From NCBI GenBank assembly GCA_025558095.1, contig JAIVFI010000009.1, positions 124,001 to 188,000 on the forward strand: a DNA stretch of 64,000 nucleotides, given 5' to 3'. The notes beneath the pieces were generated by a model. That model did not search any database. It had not been told where the DNA came from and saw nothing but the letters and a program-made list of their open reading frames with translations. Below are positions 31,807 to 41,699 of this stretch, piece by piece; the first letter of the stretch is position 1; every line of letters begins with the position of its first letter. The translations under genes and the position numbers were made by a program. Source of the DNA: Hyaloraphidium curvatum (taxonomy: Eukaryota; Monoblepharomycota; Hyaloraphidiomycetes; Hyaloraphidiales; Hyaloraphidiaceae).

Positions 31807-32792
31807 TCATTGGCGGAACACCGGCGGCCGATGCTGCCGATTCCGCTGTATCCTGTCCGCCAACCATTCCACCGCCTCCTTGACGTTCTCCCTGTTGGTT
31901 CCCCCCAAATGAGCACCATTCCGACCTCCGTGGGAAGGAGACTCACCCCGTCAAGGCACTAACGCCCCGCACGGCGCTCTCCCTGGCACCGAGCCGAAGC
32001 GCAATCCGGTTGAACACCTCCTTGATCTCGTGAACCTTGAGAGAGTTCGGCAGGTCCTGCTTGTTGGCGAGGACGATGATTGGGACACCCTCGGTCGTGT
32101 CCGAAGTGATAATCTTCTCTGTATATGTCATGATCAGTTAAGATGTGGCCAGATTCCGAGCTGCAGTTGCCAAAGAGTGCCCACCGAACGCAACACGGCA
32201 TTCCTCTAACCGTTCCGCATCCCCGGAATCAATCACAAAGACGACGCCGTGGCTCTCGGCGTAGTACTTTTCCCACAAACTCCGGAGGTCGCGCTGGCCC
32301 CCGAGGTCCCAGAAGTTCAAACGGGATCGGCCATCGGCGAGAGAGATCTTCCCGACTGCGGGCGGGCGAGTCGTAAGGCGTTTCGCTGCGCCAAACCAGA
32401 CCTGTTGCCTACTGTTCAATCCCACAGTGGGCGCTATCTTCTCGGGCGGTATCCCTGGCGTCCCGGAGAAGATCGACTTGATCTTTTCCAGCAGCGTCTG
32501 CGAAGTGAGAGGTGGGAATTAGTGAACCACAGATGTCGTGTTCCCCTTGGGGCCGTGAAGGCGCCAAATCGCTCCGCAGCGAGCCCAAGTAGGCAACAAG
32601 GCGAACGAAGAGCACCAAAAGGTGGTCCAGTCCGATACTGGGCTCCGTGCTCGCCTCTCGGAACTTCGCCTTCGGGTCTCCAACTGAAGGTCCACGCACC
32701 GTCTTGCCCGCGTTGTCCAGTCCGAGAATGATGACATAGTACTCCTCCTTCTGCGTCAGGTGCTTGTAGAGCCCCGAAAAAAGCGTGTACAT
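31807..32792 (-). CDS. ARFRP1: ARFRP1/Arl3p-type small GTPase, five exons
   Basis: Exons in transcript order: 32792-32700, 32497-32413, 32355-32185, 32118-31947, 31891-31807; 201 residues. It starts MYTLFSGLYKHLTQKEEYY, the hallmark N-terminus of ARFRP1 (no Gly-2 for myristoylation). G1 is GLDNAGKT with the last T at the exon 1 end and TLLEKIKS next; G3 is FWDLGGQ; G4 is ANKQD; G5 is SALTG. The first intron is 202 nt, long for this locus; the rest are 55-66 nt. The protein cycles GTP at the trans-Golgi and recruits ARL1 and then GRIP-domain golgins. Head-to-head with the membrane protein at 33003. Confidence 0.95.
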
Positions 32793-33002
32793 CGTCCGAT
32801 TCCGACGCGGCGCCGCCGAGCGAGTTACGAGCGCGTCCGGCCGGCTCTACGGTGAGCCCGGCCACGGGCGCCTCATGTACCGTTCCGTTTCGAGGTTCCC
32901 CGTGCCCTCTGACTAGCGGCAGGGCCACGCCCGTGGTGGTTGTGAAGAGCGCGTGATCGCGGCCGCGCGACGCGTCTCGTCGGAACTTGGAACTCCGTCG
33001 CG
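32793..33002. promoter_or_regulatory. Divergent promoter region, ARFRP1 and membrane protein
   Basis: 210 bp between start codons pointing outward; no other content seen. Confidence 0.4.
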
Positions 33003-33927
33003 ATGTCCTACAGAGTCGCAGGCTTCGCGACCAAAGCCGGGAGGAGGCTGAAGGAGGCCGAGCATTTCGTCACGACGGAGATCCGCGCCGTCCCGCCGTG
33101 GTCGATTCTGAAGGACCCGCTGGGCCACCTCCTCCCGTTCTACGGCTCGACGCGACCGTTCCCGCCCCCAATACCCCTTCTCGGCGGCGAGACGACACCG
33201 CGGTTACGCGCTGCCGGAGATCGACCCCACTACGAGCGGCCGCGTTACATTCCGTTCCAGTCTTCCGCGAGCCCCATCGTCGATCGCGAAGCGGTCGTGC
33301 GGAGGCCGGCAGACGAAACGGGACCGGGCTTGGTCGGGGAGAGGGACCCTGGGGACCTGCTGAGGACCTACTACAGGCGGCCTTCCTGGGTTTGGGCCGC
33401 CGTTGGTGTCGTCGGACTGTTCGTGGGAGGTGGGTCTAGTTTGACCCGCCAGTGAAGCCATTGCTGGCGACTGATTCGAGGCCGTTTGCCAATCCTCGAT
33501 AACAGCTCTCGTGTACAGGAGGTCTCCGTTCTCTTCACTTGGCCAGGACAGCGCGAAGCAGCAGCGTCAGGAGATCCGAGAGCTGGCCCAGATCGTTGCA
33601 GCGTCCAAGGCGCGGGAAGCCCATTATTCTGAAGCAGAGCGCGCAGCTGCCATCGTTTCGACCGAAGCCGTGGTCGAGGACACTGGAGTCGGCGGCAACC
33701 AGTCTTCTTTAACAAATGCGGCCGACTTGGCGGTTACAAGTGCCTCGATCGGGGCCAACGGTGACAGTGCCGAGTCAGAGGATGGTTTGCGAGTTTCTGT
33801 GATACCCGTGCACGATGTTTCGGGCTCAGAAGAGGGGCGGGAGGGCGACGAGGAGAAGGTCGGCTGGGTCATCGTAGACTCGAGCACGATCCCGCCATCC
33901 GAGGAAGAGATCTTTGGCAAGGATTGA
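33003..33927 (+). CDS. Single-pass membrane protein, hypothetical, two exons
   Basis: Exons 33003-33429 and 33506-33927; the 76-nt intron splits the single membrane helix. Donor gga g|gtgggt and acceptor gataacag restore WVWAAVGVVGLFVGALVY, which the unspliced frame would truncate; 282 residues. Residues 1-120 are basic and Pro-rich (TRPFPPPIPLLGG), with no signal peptide. After the helix comes a Gln/Arg/Glu/Ala helical stretch and an acidic Ser-rich tail ending in WVIVDSSTIPPSEEEIFG. I do not recognise the family. The WVIVDSS... tail could be a short linear motif, for example for adaptor binding, but that is a guess. Confidence 0.6.
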
Positions 33928-34141
33928 TGCCATGCTTGTACTCTTCTTTCTGATTCATTCTTTGTCCCTTTCTGAAGAGCGATGACAGCACGGTGGGAGA
34001 CGTCACCGCCTCGTGCTGGGCCCCGGCGCCGCCAACGCAAACACGGAATCGTCGCGCCACAGCGCTCAGCAAGCCGCTGCCGTGGCATATGAGCGGGCGC
34101 TACTGGGCCTCTCCGTCTACTTTCGCATTTGCTTCGCGACG

Positions 34142-35188
34142 ATGCTCGCCTTGGAAGTCTCCGGCACCGCGGGAAGCGACGCTGAGGTTCGCGCAGCGGG
34201 CGAGCCGCCTGGCGACCCGCTGCTCCCTCCCGAGCTCTTCGTTCCGATAATGGAGTACCTCGGAGCCGACTGCAAGGCGACTCTGGCCAATTTCATGCTG
34301 GCCTCGAAAAACTGCTACCACCTCGGCTTGCCGGTTCTCCTCCGACACGTCGAGCTCACGTCCTACCGGTTCGACATGGCGGCGGCGGAGATGCTGCGGG
34401 ATCCGGAACGCTTTCGACACGTTCGATCGGCGCAGATCCACAGCCCGCGCGGCCTGGTGTTCCTGAAGCACGCGATGCCTTTCCTGGAGCGGCTCACGGT
34501 GGAAGTTTCGGATGCCGAGTTCTCGAAGAAGCTCTTCGAAATCATGTTGCTCGCCTCTGGGAAGCTCGTCAAGCTGGAGCTCGCCGTCTGGCCGCAGGCG
34601 CTGTTTATCGACGAGAGCACGGCGCTGCCTCCTAGCATCGAGGTGCTGGACTGTTCGTTCCATTGCCGCGACAACGCGAGGCGTTTCGCGGCGGTGCTGA
34701 GCAAGCTCGACGCACTGAAGCAGTGGAGCCTGAAGACGTCGTGCCTGCAGCTCTTGTGCCTCGACAGCCACCCTGGGCTCATGGACCGCCTGCAGTCCCT
34801 CCAGATCCCCGGACGCTGCCTCCAGGAGCTTGCGGCGCTCCGCGGCCTGAAGATCACGCGACTACGGCTGTTGCTGATGAACGTGGTCCCGCGGAGCGAC
34901 GCGGAAATCTGGGAAACCGTGTCCGCCATCGACACCCTCCGCCACCTGGTGCTGTCGGACGCCAGGACAACCATGCTCGCTGGCTTGCGCCATCTCTCTC
35001 ACCCGCTGGACACCCTGACCGTTGAGAACCCGTGGCCGACGGTCCACTGGGCCGACTTTGGGGCGCTGAGGGAGTCTGTGGGGGCGTGCCGGACGGTGCA
35101 GGCGATCGAGTTCAGGGGCGAGTGGAGGTTCGACCAGTTCAACGAGGAGGGGCTGTGGCGGTCCCTGCCGCGGGTGACGGTGCTTTGA
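34142..35188 (+). CDS. F-box/LRR-like protein
   Basis: 348 residues from the ATG at 34142; the frame opens further upstream only with a GTG. Residues ~25-75 form an F-box (LPPELFVPIMEYLGADCK, then LASKNCYHLGLPVLL). Behind it are irregular leucine-rich repeats (FLERLTVEVSD, LVKLELAVWP, SIEVLDCSF, LQSLQIPG, LRHLVLSDA). Presumed SCF substrate adaptor, by architecture. Its TGA at 35186-35188 is immediately followed by the TAA of a minus-strand relative (35191-35189), so the two are tail to tail with no spacer. Confidence 0.75.
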   Translation: MLALEVSGTAGSDAEVRAAGEPPGDPLLPPELFVPIMEYLGADCKATLANFMLASKNCYHLGLPVLLRHVELTSYRFDMAAAEMLRDPERFRHVRSAQIHSPRGLVFLKHAMPFLERLTVEVSDAEFSKKLFEIMLLASGKLVKLELAVWPQALFIDESTALPPSIEVLDCSFHCRDNARRFAAVLSKLDALKQWSLKTSCLQLLCLDSHPGLMDRLQSLQIPGRCLQELAALRGLKITRLRLLLMNVVPRSDAEIWETVSAIDTLRHLVLSDARTTMLAGLRHLSHPLDTLTVENPWPTVHWADFGALRESVGACRTVQAIEFRGEWRFDQFNEEGLWRSLPRVTVL

Positions 35189-36232
35189 TTAATCGAACAC
35201 GTCGCTTCGTCGTGTCTCCAGAATGTCACTTAGACAGTCCGACGGCTCCCCGGGGTAACTCAGCCCGGCTGCCGTGAGCTTTATCTTGTTTTCCAGCACA
35301 TCCATTACCTTCCCGTGTTTCTCCTTGCTATGGTCCAAGTCCAGCTGCCCGGCTTTCACCCTCTTGAGCTTCTTGGGCAGGCCCTTCTCGAAACTCGGGT
35401 AAGATAGTAAACATCCAGAACCTCCACACAGTCCATTTTCCGCAAGTTTGCCAACGAGAGTTCAAATTCCTCCAGATCAGGGGTGTCAGACCGCACCCGG
35501 ACCGTGTGTGGCTTTCCTAGCACCGGCGCACCGGCCAGGATGCGGAGATCGGGCCAGTCCCTGCATTCCAAGATGCTCACGAGCGACAGGATGCGGGGAG
35601 GGATGGTTCTGCCTCTGGAGAGCTCCTGCACATCGAGAACAAAGTCATTCAACAGCGGCAAGCCCTTGTCGGGCGCTTCCAGAATGTCCCGCAGCACGTC
35701 AGGGAACTCGGTCTTTGCGGGACGCATTGCGGGCGAATCGGCCTCGCAAGTCAAGCTCCTGGAGAGAAGGCAGCCTAAGCAAGCTGAACATCTCCACATC
35801 ATCATCAGAGCCGAGCGAGACATCCAACGTCCGGAGGTGCGCGATCATGCAAAATACGTCCGGCTTCTCGTGGACGATGTGGCGCGCCGCGATGACCTCC
35901 TGGGCCTTGCTGTCAACAAGCTGCCCCGCAAGGCCGCACAGATCCCGGAGCTCGCACAGGGAGCCGGCGGCTTCGCCTAGTTCTTTCTGGATTTCGCGCA
36001 GCAAGGCGACCGAGTCGAGCGGATTTTCCTGGGCAGCCGCAAGGACGGCGGTGGACACAGCGACCGAAGCCCCAGCGGCTTCCAAGACGGCGCGGAAATC
36101 GGCGGCCAGGGCGTGCGCGCGGTCGGAGAGCGACGCGAGGGTAGGCGGGAAGGGCGCGGAAGAGGTCGGTAGTGAACGAAGTTTCGTTTTCGGCAAGTTA
36201 TGCTGTTCCAGCGCCAGCAAGACTCCTCGCAT
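35189..36232 (-). pseudogene. F-box/LRR-family relative with two frameshifts
   Basis: Reading leftward from an ATG at 36232, the sequence is protein-like through an LRR stretch (LRTLDVSLGS, LPSLQELDLRG), shifts frame near 35715, and continues (FPDVLRDILEAPDKGLPLL, LEEFELSLANLRKMD). It shifts again near 35395 into the C-terminal frame (FEKGLPKKLKRVKAGQLDLD) to a TAA at 35189. The final stretch parallels the gene at 63 kb (MGLPRRLRRLRVGCFDLDHD). No GT...AG intron explains either shift. It is either a recently broken gene or carries two single-base sequencing errors. No clear F-box was found at its N-terminus. Confidence 0.65.
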
Positions 36233-36775
36233 ACCGCGAAGGCGTCGTGTCGATCCACCCCACACGAGGAACGGCGGTCAGCCGGCCTCGCCGCCGCCGC
36301 TGGAGGCCATCAGAAGGCGGGGCGTCGTCCGTGCTCGTACCGTACCGCAGTCGTCGGCGCCGCCGCGCGCCAGCCTTGACACCGCGTCGCAAGAACAAAA
36401 GCTCACCTGAGAAGGCGGATTCCCCGCGGGAGGACCGAAGCCGTTAGTATGCCCGCCGAAAGGGCCGTTGCCGACGGGATTCATGATGAGGAAGGCGGCG
36501 GCGCGGTGAGTGAAGTGCTCGTGGCGGCGGCTGGCGCAGGGCGGCGACGACGACGTTGGTGGAGGTCGGGCACGGGAGCGATGGCGCAATCGCGTGGGCA
36601 CTATCGGCAGCAGTCGGCCGATCGGCCGGCGATACGGGCTGGTGCAGGCGTCGTCCGCAGTAGGCGGGAAGGCGGACGGGGCCGTGGCGCTCGGCGAGGC
36701 GGTCGCAAGTGCGATCGGCCGGCGGGGGCGAGCGCAGGACCGCCAGGCGGTGCTTCAGGGCAAGTAGCGGTATAT
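36233..36775. other. Intergenic, nothing recognised
   Basis: Between the F-box relative and the reverse-transcriptase relic. Frames are Arg/Ala/Gly low complexity on both strands. Confidence 0.4.
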
Positions 36776-38343
36776 TTAGGCATCGGTGGTGGCACGGAGG
36801 CGGCGGATGTCGCTGGGCGACCAGTGGAGGCGCCCGCGATCGACAGCACGGGAAAGCCCGGCGTGGAGAACACGACTGGGATAGCCGCGCTCAAGCCGCA
36901 GGTGGCGGAGGAGAGTGTCCGCATCCGTCAGCGCATCCGCGAGTTGCGAGCAGTTGGCATCAATGGCGCGGAGGCCCATCGCAATGGTGTTCACGAACAT
37001 GTGATCGGGCAGGGTGTTGAAGCCGTAATCGGGGAAGAGGCGAACGGGAAAAGGAAAGGAGAGAACCTTGTTGTAGTAGCGCCGATGGACGCGGCCGTCC
37101 GCCGTGAGGGTGTACGTGCACCGAAGGTGCGTGCCGCCGCGATCGGTGGCGCTGACACGCTTCAGACCGAGGCCCGCAGCCTCCCGCCGCACGGAAGATG
37201 GGAAGCACCAGGGCCTCGAGGATGTGCCACGGCGCGTTCCAGATCAGGATGTCGTCGACGTAGCGGTGCCAGTCCCATGAGAGGCGCGGCAAGGTAAGGT
37301 AGAGAGAGCGGAAGACGTCGTACTCGATCATCAGCACCACCAGGTCCGCGAAACGGCCACTGCCAATGCCACCGATCGGCACGCCGCGGATTTGGAGGAG
37401 TACGGCGGTGCCCAGGGTGCAGTAGAGATTGGAGAGCAGCGTGCGGAGGAGGCGGCCGAACTTTGCCGGGGAGTAATGGAAGAAACAGTCGCGCCGGTAC
37501 GATGCACGCGGCCGGAACGCCCCGCGGTATCTTCCTGTGCGCTCGCGCCAGATGCACAGATAGAGGCCGGGAAAGAGAAAAGCCAGGCATGAAGGAGCCA
37601 GGGTAGCAGGGTGTGCAGAAGGCCGACAGCCGGAACCGACTCCTACATCTGGTCGACGTCGGTGACAACCACCGACGTCGCGTGCTGCGGCGCCACGTCA
37701 TGAACGGCGTCATTGGTCTGGTACGAGTTGAAAAAGTTGATGTGCTGGCCGGCATCGGCGCGTTCCGCGGTCAGCAGGGCACGGAGCGGGTCGGCGACAT
37801 CGTAAGGCCGCAGAGGGCCGCGGCATCGACCTCCGAGTGCGCAACCTCGTGGCAGGCAACGATCACCCGCACAGGAAAGCCGGGTTTGTGCAGCTTGAGC
37901 GAGGCATAGATCCGTGGGAGGCGCTGGCGGGCAGGGGGGCCACCAGCTCCGAGCGCGGCAAAGTCGCGGGCCATCAAGCCAAGGGCCGTGCCCGTGGAGA
38001 CGCCATGTTGCACGGCATAGGAGGGCGTGTCGAGGACGGCTTTGGCGACCAGGAAGCGGTAGAGATCCGGGCATATCCAGCCGAACATGGTGGGGGCTTT
38101 GTCGATCATGATCGTTGCCAGGATCGGGAGAAGACGCCGAAGCTAGTCGCGGAAGCCCGGGGCGGCAGCCGGGGACGGCGCAATCACCGGTTCCGGGGCG
38201 GCCAGGAGCGCGGCAGTGAGCCGGCGGAGCCAGGAAGCGGCATCGCGAAAGGGGACGGTAGGCTCGGCCTCCCGTGCCTGCCCAGCCAGCGCACTCCCAA
38301 GGCGAACGGGCCGCGCCGCCGTTAACCAGGCGCAGGCCCGCAA
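36776..38343 (-). mobile_element. Decayed Penelope-like reverse transcriptase
   Basis: Read on the minus strand, RT blocks appear in order but in changing frames. At ~38110 a TIMIDKAPTMFG segment; ~37900 LKLHKPGFPVRVIVACHE (the KxHKPxxPxRPIV block of Penelope-like RTs); ~37665 TSVVVTDVDQM (motif A); ~37380 RGVPIGGIGSGRFAD (motif B); ~37250 WHRYVDDILIW (catalytic YVDD). A C-terminal thumb-like part runs to 36776. In-frame TAGs sit at 38143-38145 and 37643-37645, and at least three frameshifts separate the blocks. No GIY-YIG endonuclease, terminal repeat or target duplication was found. The element is inactive as written. Assignment to Penelope-like rather than another class rests on the KxHKP block. 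Confidence 0.7.
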
Positions 38344-38375
38344 ACGTCGGAGCCGTCGCCGCTACAACCGGCAAA

Positions 38376-40349
38376 ATGGACTCCGACAGCGAAGTCGCAC
38401 GGGCCCGCGCTGTGGTCGCGCTAAAGCAGGCGAACCTGGACTCTCTCGGGGCCGCTGCGCCGGCACCCGAGCGCCTGGTGGCGGAGGCGCGCCTCAACGT
38501 GGCGCTTGCGGCCCTCGATGTCGCGGAAGCGGTACACGAAAGTGAGCTCGCGGCGGACACGGTCGCGGCGGCGGCGGCGGCTCTGGAATCGGCAGAACGT
38601 GCTTTGCAACTGGCCGTCGCCGACGTCCCCGCTGCCGAGGATGGTGGCAACGGCGACGCCGGCGAGAAGGCGAGAACAGCTCTCGCACAAAGGCGACTCG
38701 AGCACGTGGAGAGGCAGCGCGCATTCGAGGCACGGAAGCTCGAACTGGAGGAGAGACGGCGCGAACTCGGGGACAGGCGGCGCGAACTCGGGGACAGGCG
38801 GAGCGAGCTCGCAGACAGGCAGCGCGCTCTTGAGGAGAGGCAGAACCGGGATCTTGGAAGCGCTTCGCCGCCACCCGCCCCGAGGGAGCTCATATCTTCG
38901 CCGAGCCAGCGCGTACGCTCCCAGATCCAGCACAAGCTCCTCAAACGCTGGATGCCGACGGCGCAGATCGTGGCAGCAATGGTCGAGCTCCACTCGCCGC
39001 GGGCCAGAGACGATGCCGCTGTCCGAGATTGGCAGCGCCTGGTCACATGGATCGAAAAGGGCCCGCCTGAAGGTGCCTTTTCGCGAACTGAGTTCTTTTC
39101 ATCGCAATCCGATGAACACCGGAAGCAGGTCGCTATGGTGTCACAGGTCGCGCTGTATCTCGAAAAGCGTCTTCGCGATCGTCAGCGGGGCAGAGACAGC
39201 GGCATCGGCTCTACACCCGTTTGGATCAACGAATTATCGACTGCGAAGTCAAACAGATTGGACCTCGCTCTTTTGGCTGTAGAGGACAGCGGTATCGCCA
39301 ACGTTCGAGTCGTTGTGGACGGCGTGGTGGGGTCCAGCTCGATGAACAAAGAGGCACCGATTGATGCCTACGTCTACGAAGTGGCCTCAACCTCTCTGCC
39401 GGACCACAGGCCCTACTACATGTTGGGCATCGCGCTTGGTCTGCCCCGGAACGGTGCGATGGAGGCCAGTGTCTGGGCGTTCTCCGGCTTCAACGACAAG
39501 AGGCAAGAGGATCAACATCGATCTCTCTTGTTTTCCGGCACCGGGGGTTGCTCGGCAGGGGAACTTATGGCACGACTCGAAGCCGCGGCGTGTGCCTTTG
39601 CCGAAGCCGAGCCCGAGGACGCGCTAGTTCAGTTTGAGAACGAGGCACACATCTTCCGGACGGCAAACGGGATGCTTCGGAAAGTTGTTTTCAATCCGGA
39701 ACGGTTAGAGCAGTGGAGGGACGTAACTGAGGCTGCCGAGAGGCTGTATGAGAAGCGCGGAGGAGCCGTCTGTCGCTTGCGGGACCGCCGGCCCCTTTTC
39801 GTCGAGTATCCCTTTTGCAAAGGACAGCACCTGCCGGGCACTGCCGCGGAGACTGCGAGTGCAGCACGGGCACTCGCCGAGTTGCACGCCGTGGGATTCA
39901 TTCACGGTGACATCCGCCTGTCGAACATCATCTTTTCCGGAAGCGGCGCGGCCCATTTGATTGATTTTGACCTCGCGGGAACAGTGGGCTCGCCGTATGT
40001 GTCGAACTACAACACCGAAGTCGCGGACGGCGTGCGGGCAGCCGGTGCAGATTCGGGACGACGGATGGAGTTTGATCACGATTGGGAGGCGCTTGCAGGG
40101 ACGTTTTCCAAGTGCCTGAAGCCACCGGAAGACCAGCGGAGCGCATGGGAAGCCGCCTTGGGACTGCTGCGAAGCGGGAACTTCAGCGGACTCGATGCGC
40201 TGGGCCCCTTGCCACTGGAGCCGACGGCCGCTGCTCGGGAGCTGTTCGGGGAGCCCGCAACAAGAGCACGTGGAACGGCATCTCCGGCATCGCTTGGGTC
40301 ACCCGTTACCGGGGAGCCGCCGTCAAAGCGTCTGCGCACGGAGACTTAG
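38376..40349 (+). CDS. Coiled-coil protein with atypical kinase domain (Crinkler-type)
   Basis: 657 residues from the ATG at 38376 (an in-frame ATG at 38274 is possible). Residues 1-100 are Ala/Glu helical. About 105-160 is an Arg/Glu/Leu coiled coil with RRRELGDRRRELGD repeats. A middle domain (about 170-390) contains NRLDLALLAVED and DAYVYEVAS, which might be a degenerate nuclease-like core. At 509 lies HGDIRLSNIIF and at 527 HLIDFDLAG, i.e. a kinase catalytic loop of the HGDxRxxN type with a DFD metal motif and a glycine-containing segment after it. That pattern is known from Crinkler (CRN) and related fungal kinase-like proteins. The C-terminus ends in SKRLRTE, a possible nuclear signal. 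No signal peptide. Domain call moderate; substrate unknown. Confidence 0.65.
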   Translation: MDSDSEVARARAVVALKQANLDSLGAAAPAPERLVAEARLNVALAALDVAEAVHESELAADTVAAAAAALESAERALQLAVADVPAAEDGGNGDAGEKARTALAQRRLEHVERQRAFEARKLELEERRRELGDRRRELGDRRSELADRQRALEERQNRDLGSASPPPAPRELISSPSQRVRSQIQHKLLKRWMPTAQIVAAMVELHSPRARDDAAVRDWQRLVTWIEKGPPEGAFSRTEFFSSQSDEHRKQVAMVSQVALYLEKRLRDRQRGRDSGIGSTPVWINELSTAKSNRLDLALLAVEDSGIANVRVVVDGVVGSSSMNKEAPIDAYVYEVASTSLPDHRPYYMLGIALGLPRNGAMEASVWAFSGFNDKRQEDQHRSLLFSGTGGCSAGELMARLEAAACAFAEAEPEDALVQFENEAHIFRTANGMLRKVVFNPERLEQWRDVTEAAERLYEKRGGAVCRLRDRRPLFVEYPFCKGQHLPGTAAETASAARALAELHAVGFIHGDIRLSNIIFSGSGAAHLIDFDLAGTVGSPYVSNYNTEVADGVRAAGADSGRRMEFDHDWEALAGTFSKCLKPPEDQRSAWEAALGLLRSGNFSGLDALGPLPLEPTAAARELFGEPATRARGTASPASLGSPVTGEPPSKRLRTET

Positions 40350-40648
40350 CGCTCGCTCGTTGCCTCCCGAAGACAGTGTCTGTCGCGGTGGTGCCGCGAA
40401 CACGTCCCTGTCTTCCAGCTATCTTCCATTCCACTTCCGGGACGTCAGTTGCCCCTGTGATTTGTCGACAAACGAGTAGAATGACTAATCAAGCCATCTA
40501 CTTTGCCCCGGAGACGCCCCGACGGCAAACGTGGACACTCCCCGACTTCTGATGGTTGTTGCCTCCGTGTCAAACGGTGGACGTTCGGACGAGCCGTGTC
40601 CACCTCCACCGTCGCCAGCAGCGCCAGTCCCCTGGCCCCGATCCACCT

Positions 40649-41300
40649 TTACTTGCCCTCCAGCCCCACCAACCTCTCCACCAGCGGCCTCGTCGGCCGC
40701 CCCGTGATTGCCCCCCTCTTCAGGTCCCGGGTCCGCCTCCCCCACCGCCATCACCCCCTTCCTTGAACCTGGACATGAGCTGTTGGCAGCCCAGCCGCCC
40801 GCGCTGAACGACGGCGCGCAGACGGCCAGTCTGGCGGGCCATGAGACCATCGACATCCCAGTCTTTGCCGTCCGATTTGGTGCGCGGGGGGGCAATCTCC
40901 CGGGACCAAATGCGAAGCTGCTCGTCCGCCGCCGGGTGACGCCGGCCGTAGGTCGTGACGGCGAACCAAACGAGGTTGTGCACGAGGGGATCGGGAACGT
41001 AAAACTGGTCCGCGAGGTCCTTGGCCTTGGCTTGAACGGCCCGGTGGTCTCGTCGCGGGAGTTCGTCGACTGCGAAGTTGCGACGGCGCAGGGTGACGAC
41101 GGTGACGTCCACGAGATCCCTCCCCATCATCTTTCGCGAGGCCGTCGACGAACTCCCGCAGGAACGCGGCGGCGGTGCACGCGGCCCCCGGGCGCCCGCC
41201 AACGTTCTTCAGATCGGCGGTCTGGGATTTCATCTGAGAGAGGTACGTCGCGGGAAGGCGGACGCAAGGGTCGGCTCCCGCAAGGGACGCGGAGGCAGCT
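40649..41300 (-). pseudogene. Inverted partial copy of leucyl aminopeptidase, interrupted
   Basis: The minus strand from 41300 encodes ATYLSQMKSQTADLKNVGGR, then CTAAAFLREFVDGLAKD. This matches the last exon of the intact gene at 43732-45569 and stays nearly identical down to 41105. After a 346-nt interruption the match resumes at 40758 (GVMAVGEADPG) with a deletion in the GYLK region and ends at a stop corresponding to the real terminus (GLEGK). Short deletions and frame changes make it non-functional. The copy is in opposite orientation, about 4 kb from the parent. Confidence 0.85.
40759..41104 (-). other. 346-nt insert inside the aminopeptidase relic
   Basis: This segment has no counterpart in the intact aminopeptidase. 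On the minus strand it begins GTCACC (the GT taken from the last shared bases) and ends AAGGAAG, so it has GT...AG edges. It is open in one frame throughout, encoding a normal-looking mix (DQFYVPDPLVHNLVWF, TKSDGKDWDVDGLMARQ). It may be an inserted exon-sized fragment of another gene, a long intron, or a mobile element. No similar sequence was seen elsewhere in the window. Confidence 0.55.
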
Positions 41301-41699
41301 TCCATGAGTCCGAAACGAAGGAGCGCCGGACCATGGGTGACAACGTCCGCATTTCAGCTTCAATCGGCGGGGCCGCAGGGTGCATGCAAGCTGAAAGGCG
41401 GGCAATCCTCCCCCAAAAGGGCAAACGGGGGTCATTGCGTCATGTACCGCGGTCGGGACCGGCGATGGGATGGGCCGGATTTCCCAGACGGATCGATCGG
41501 GGTCGGAGGCCGACGGTGCGATTTGTTGCATGGATCCGTGCTCCTACCATGTCGGGTGGCACATGCAGCCGACAACAACGCTGCTCAACTTGAGGATGTC
41601 TCCCGGAGCGACGGGGAAACGAGGGCAGCGAGAATGCGGATCCGATCGGCATGCAGTCGCACTGGGACTGCGGATCGCCGTCTTTTCGACCTCGTTTCA
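41301..41699. other. Spacer 3' of the SET-domain gene
   Basis: No protein-like frame independent of neighbouring shadows. It likely holds the 3' end of the SET gene transcript. Nothing else seen. Confidence 0.4.

Noticed and set aside
37643-37645. TAG reassigned as a sense codon in this organism
   Set aside because: TAG ends many intact genes here (SfsA-like, MsrB, aldo-keto reductase, the 45.7 kb gene), so the in-frame TAGs in the RT relic and coiled-coil gene are better read as decay or unspliced intron.
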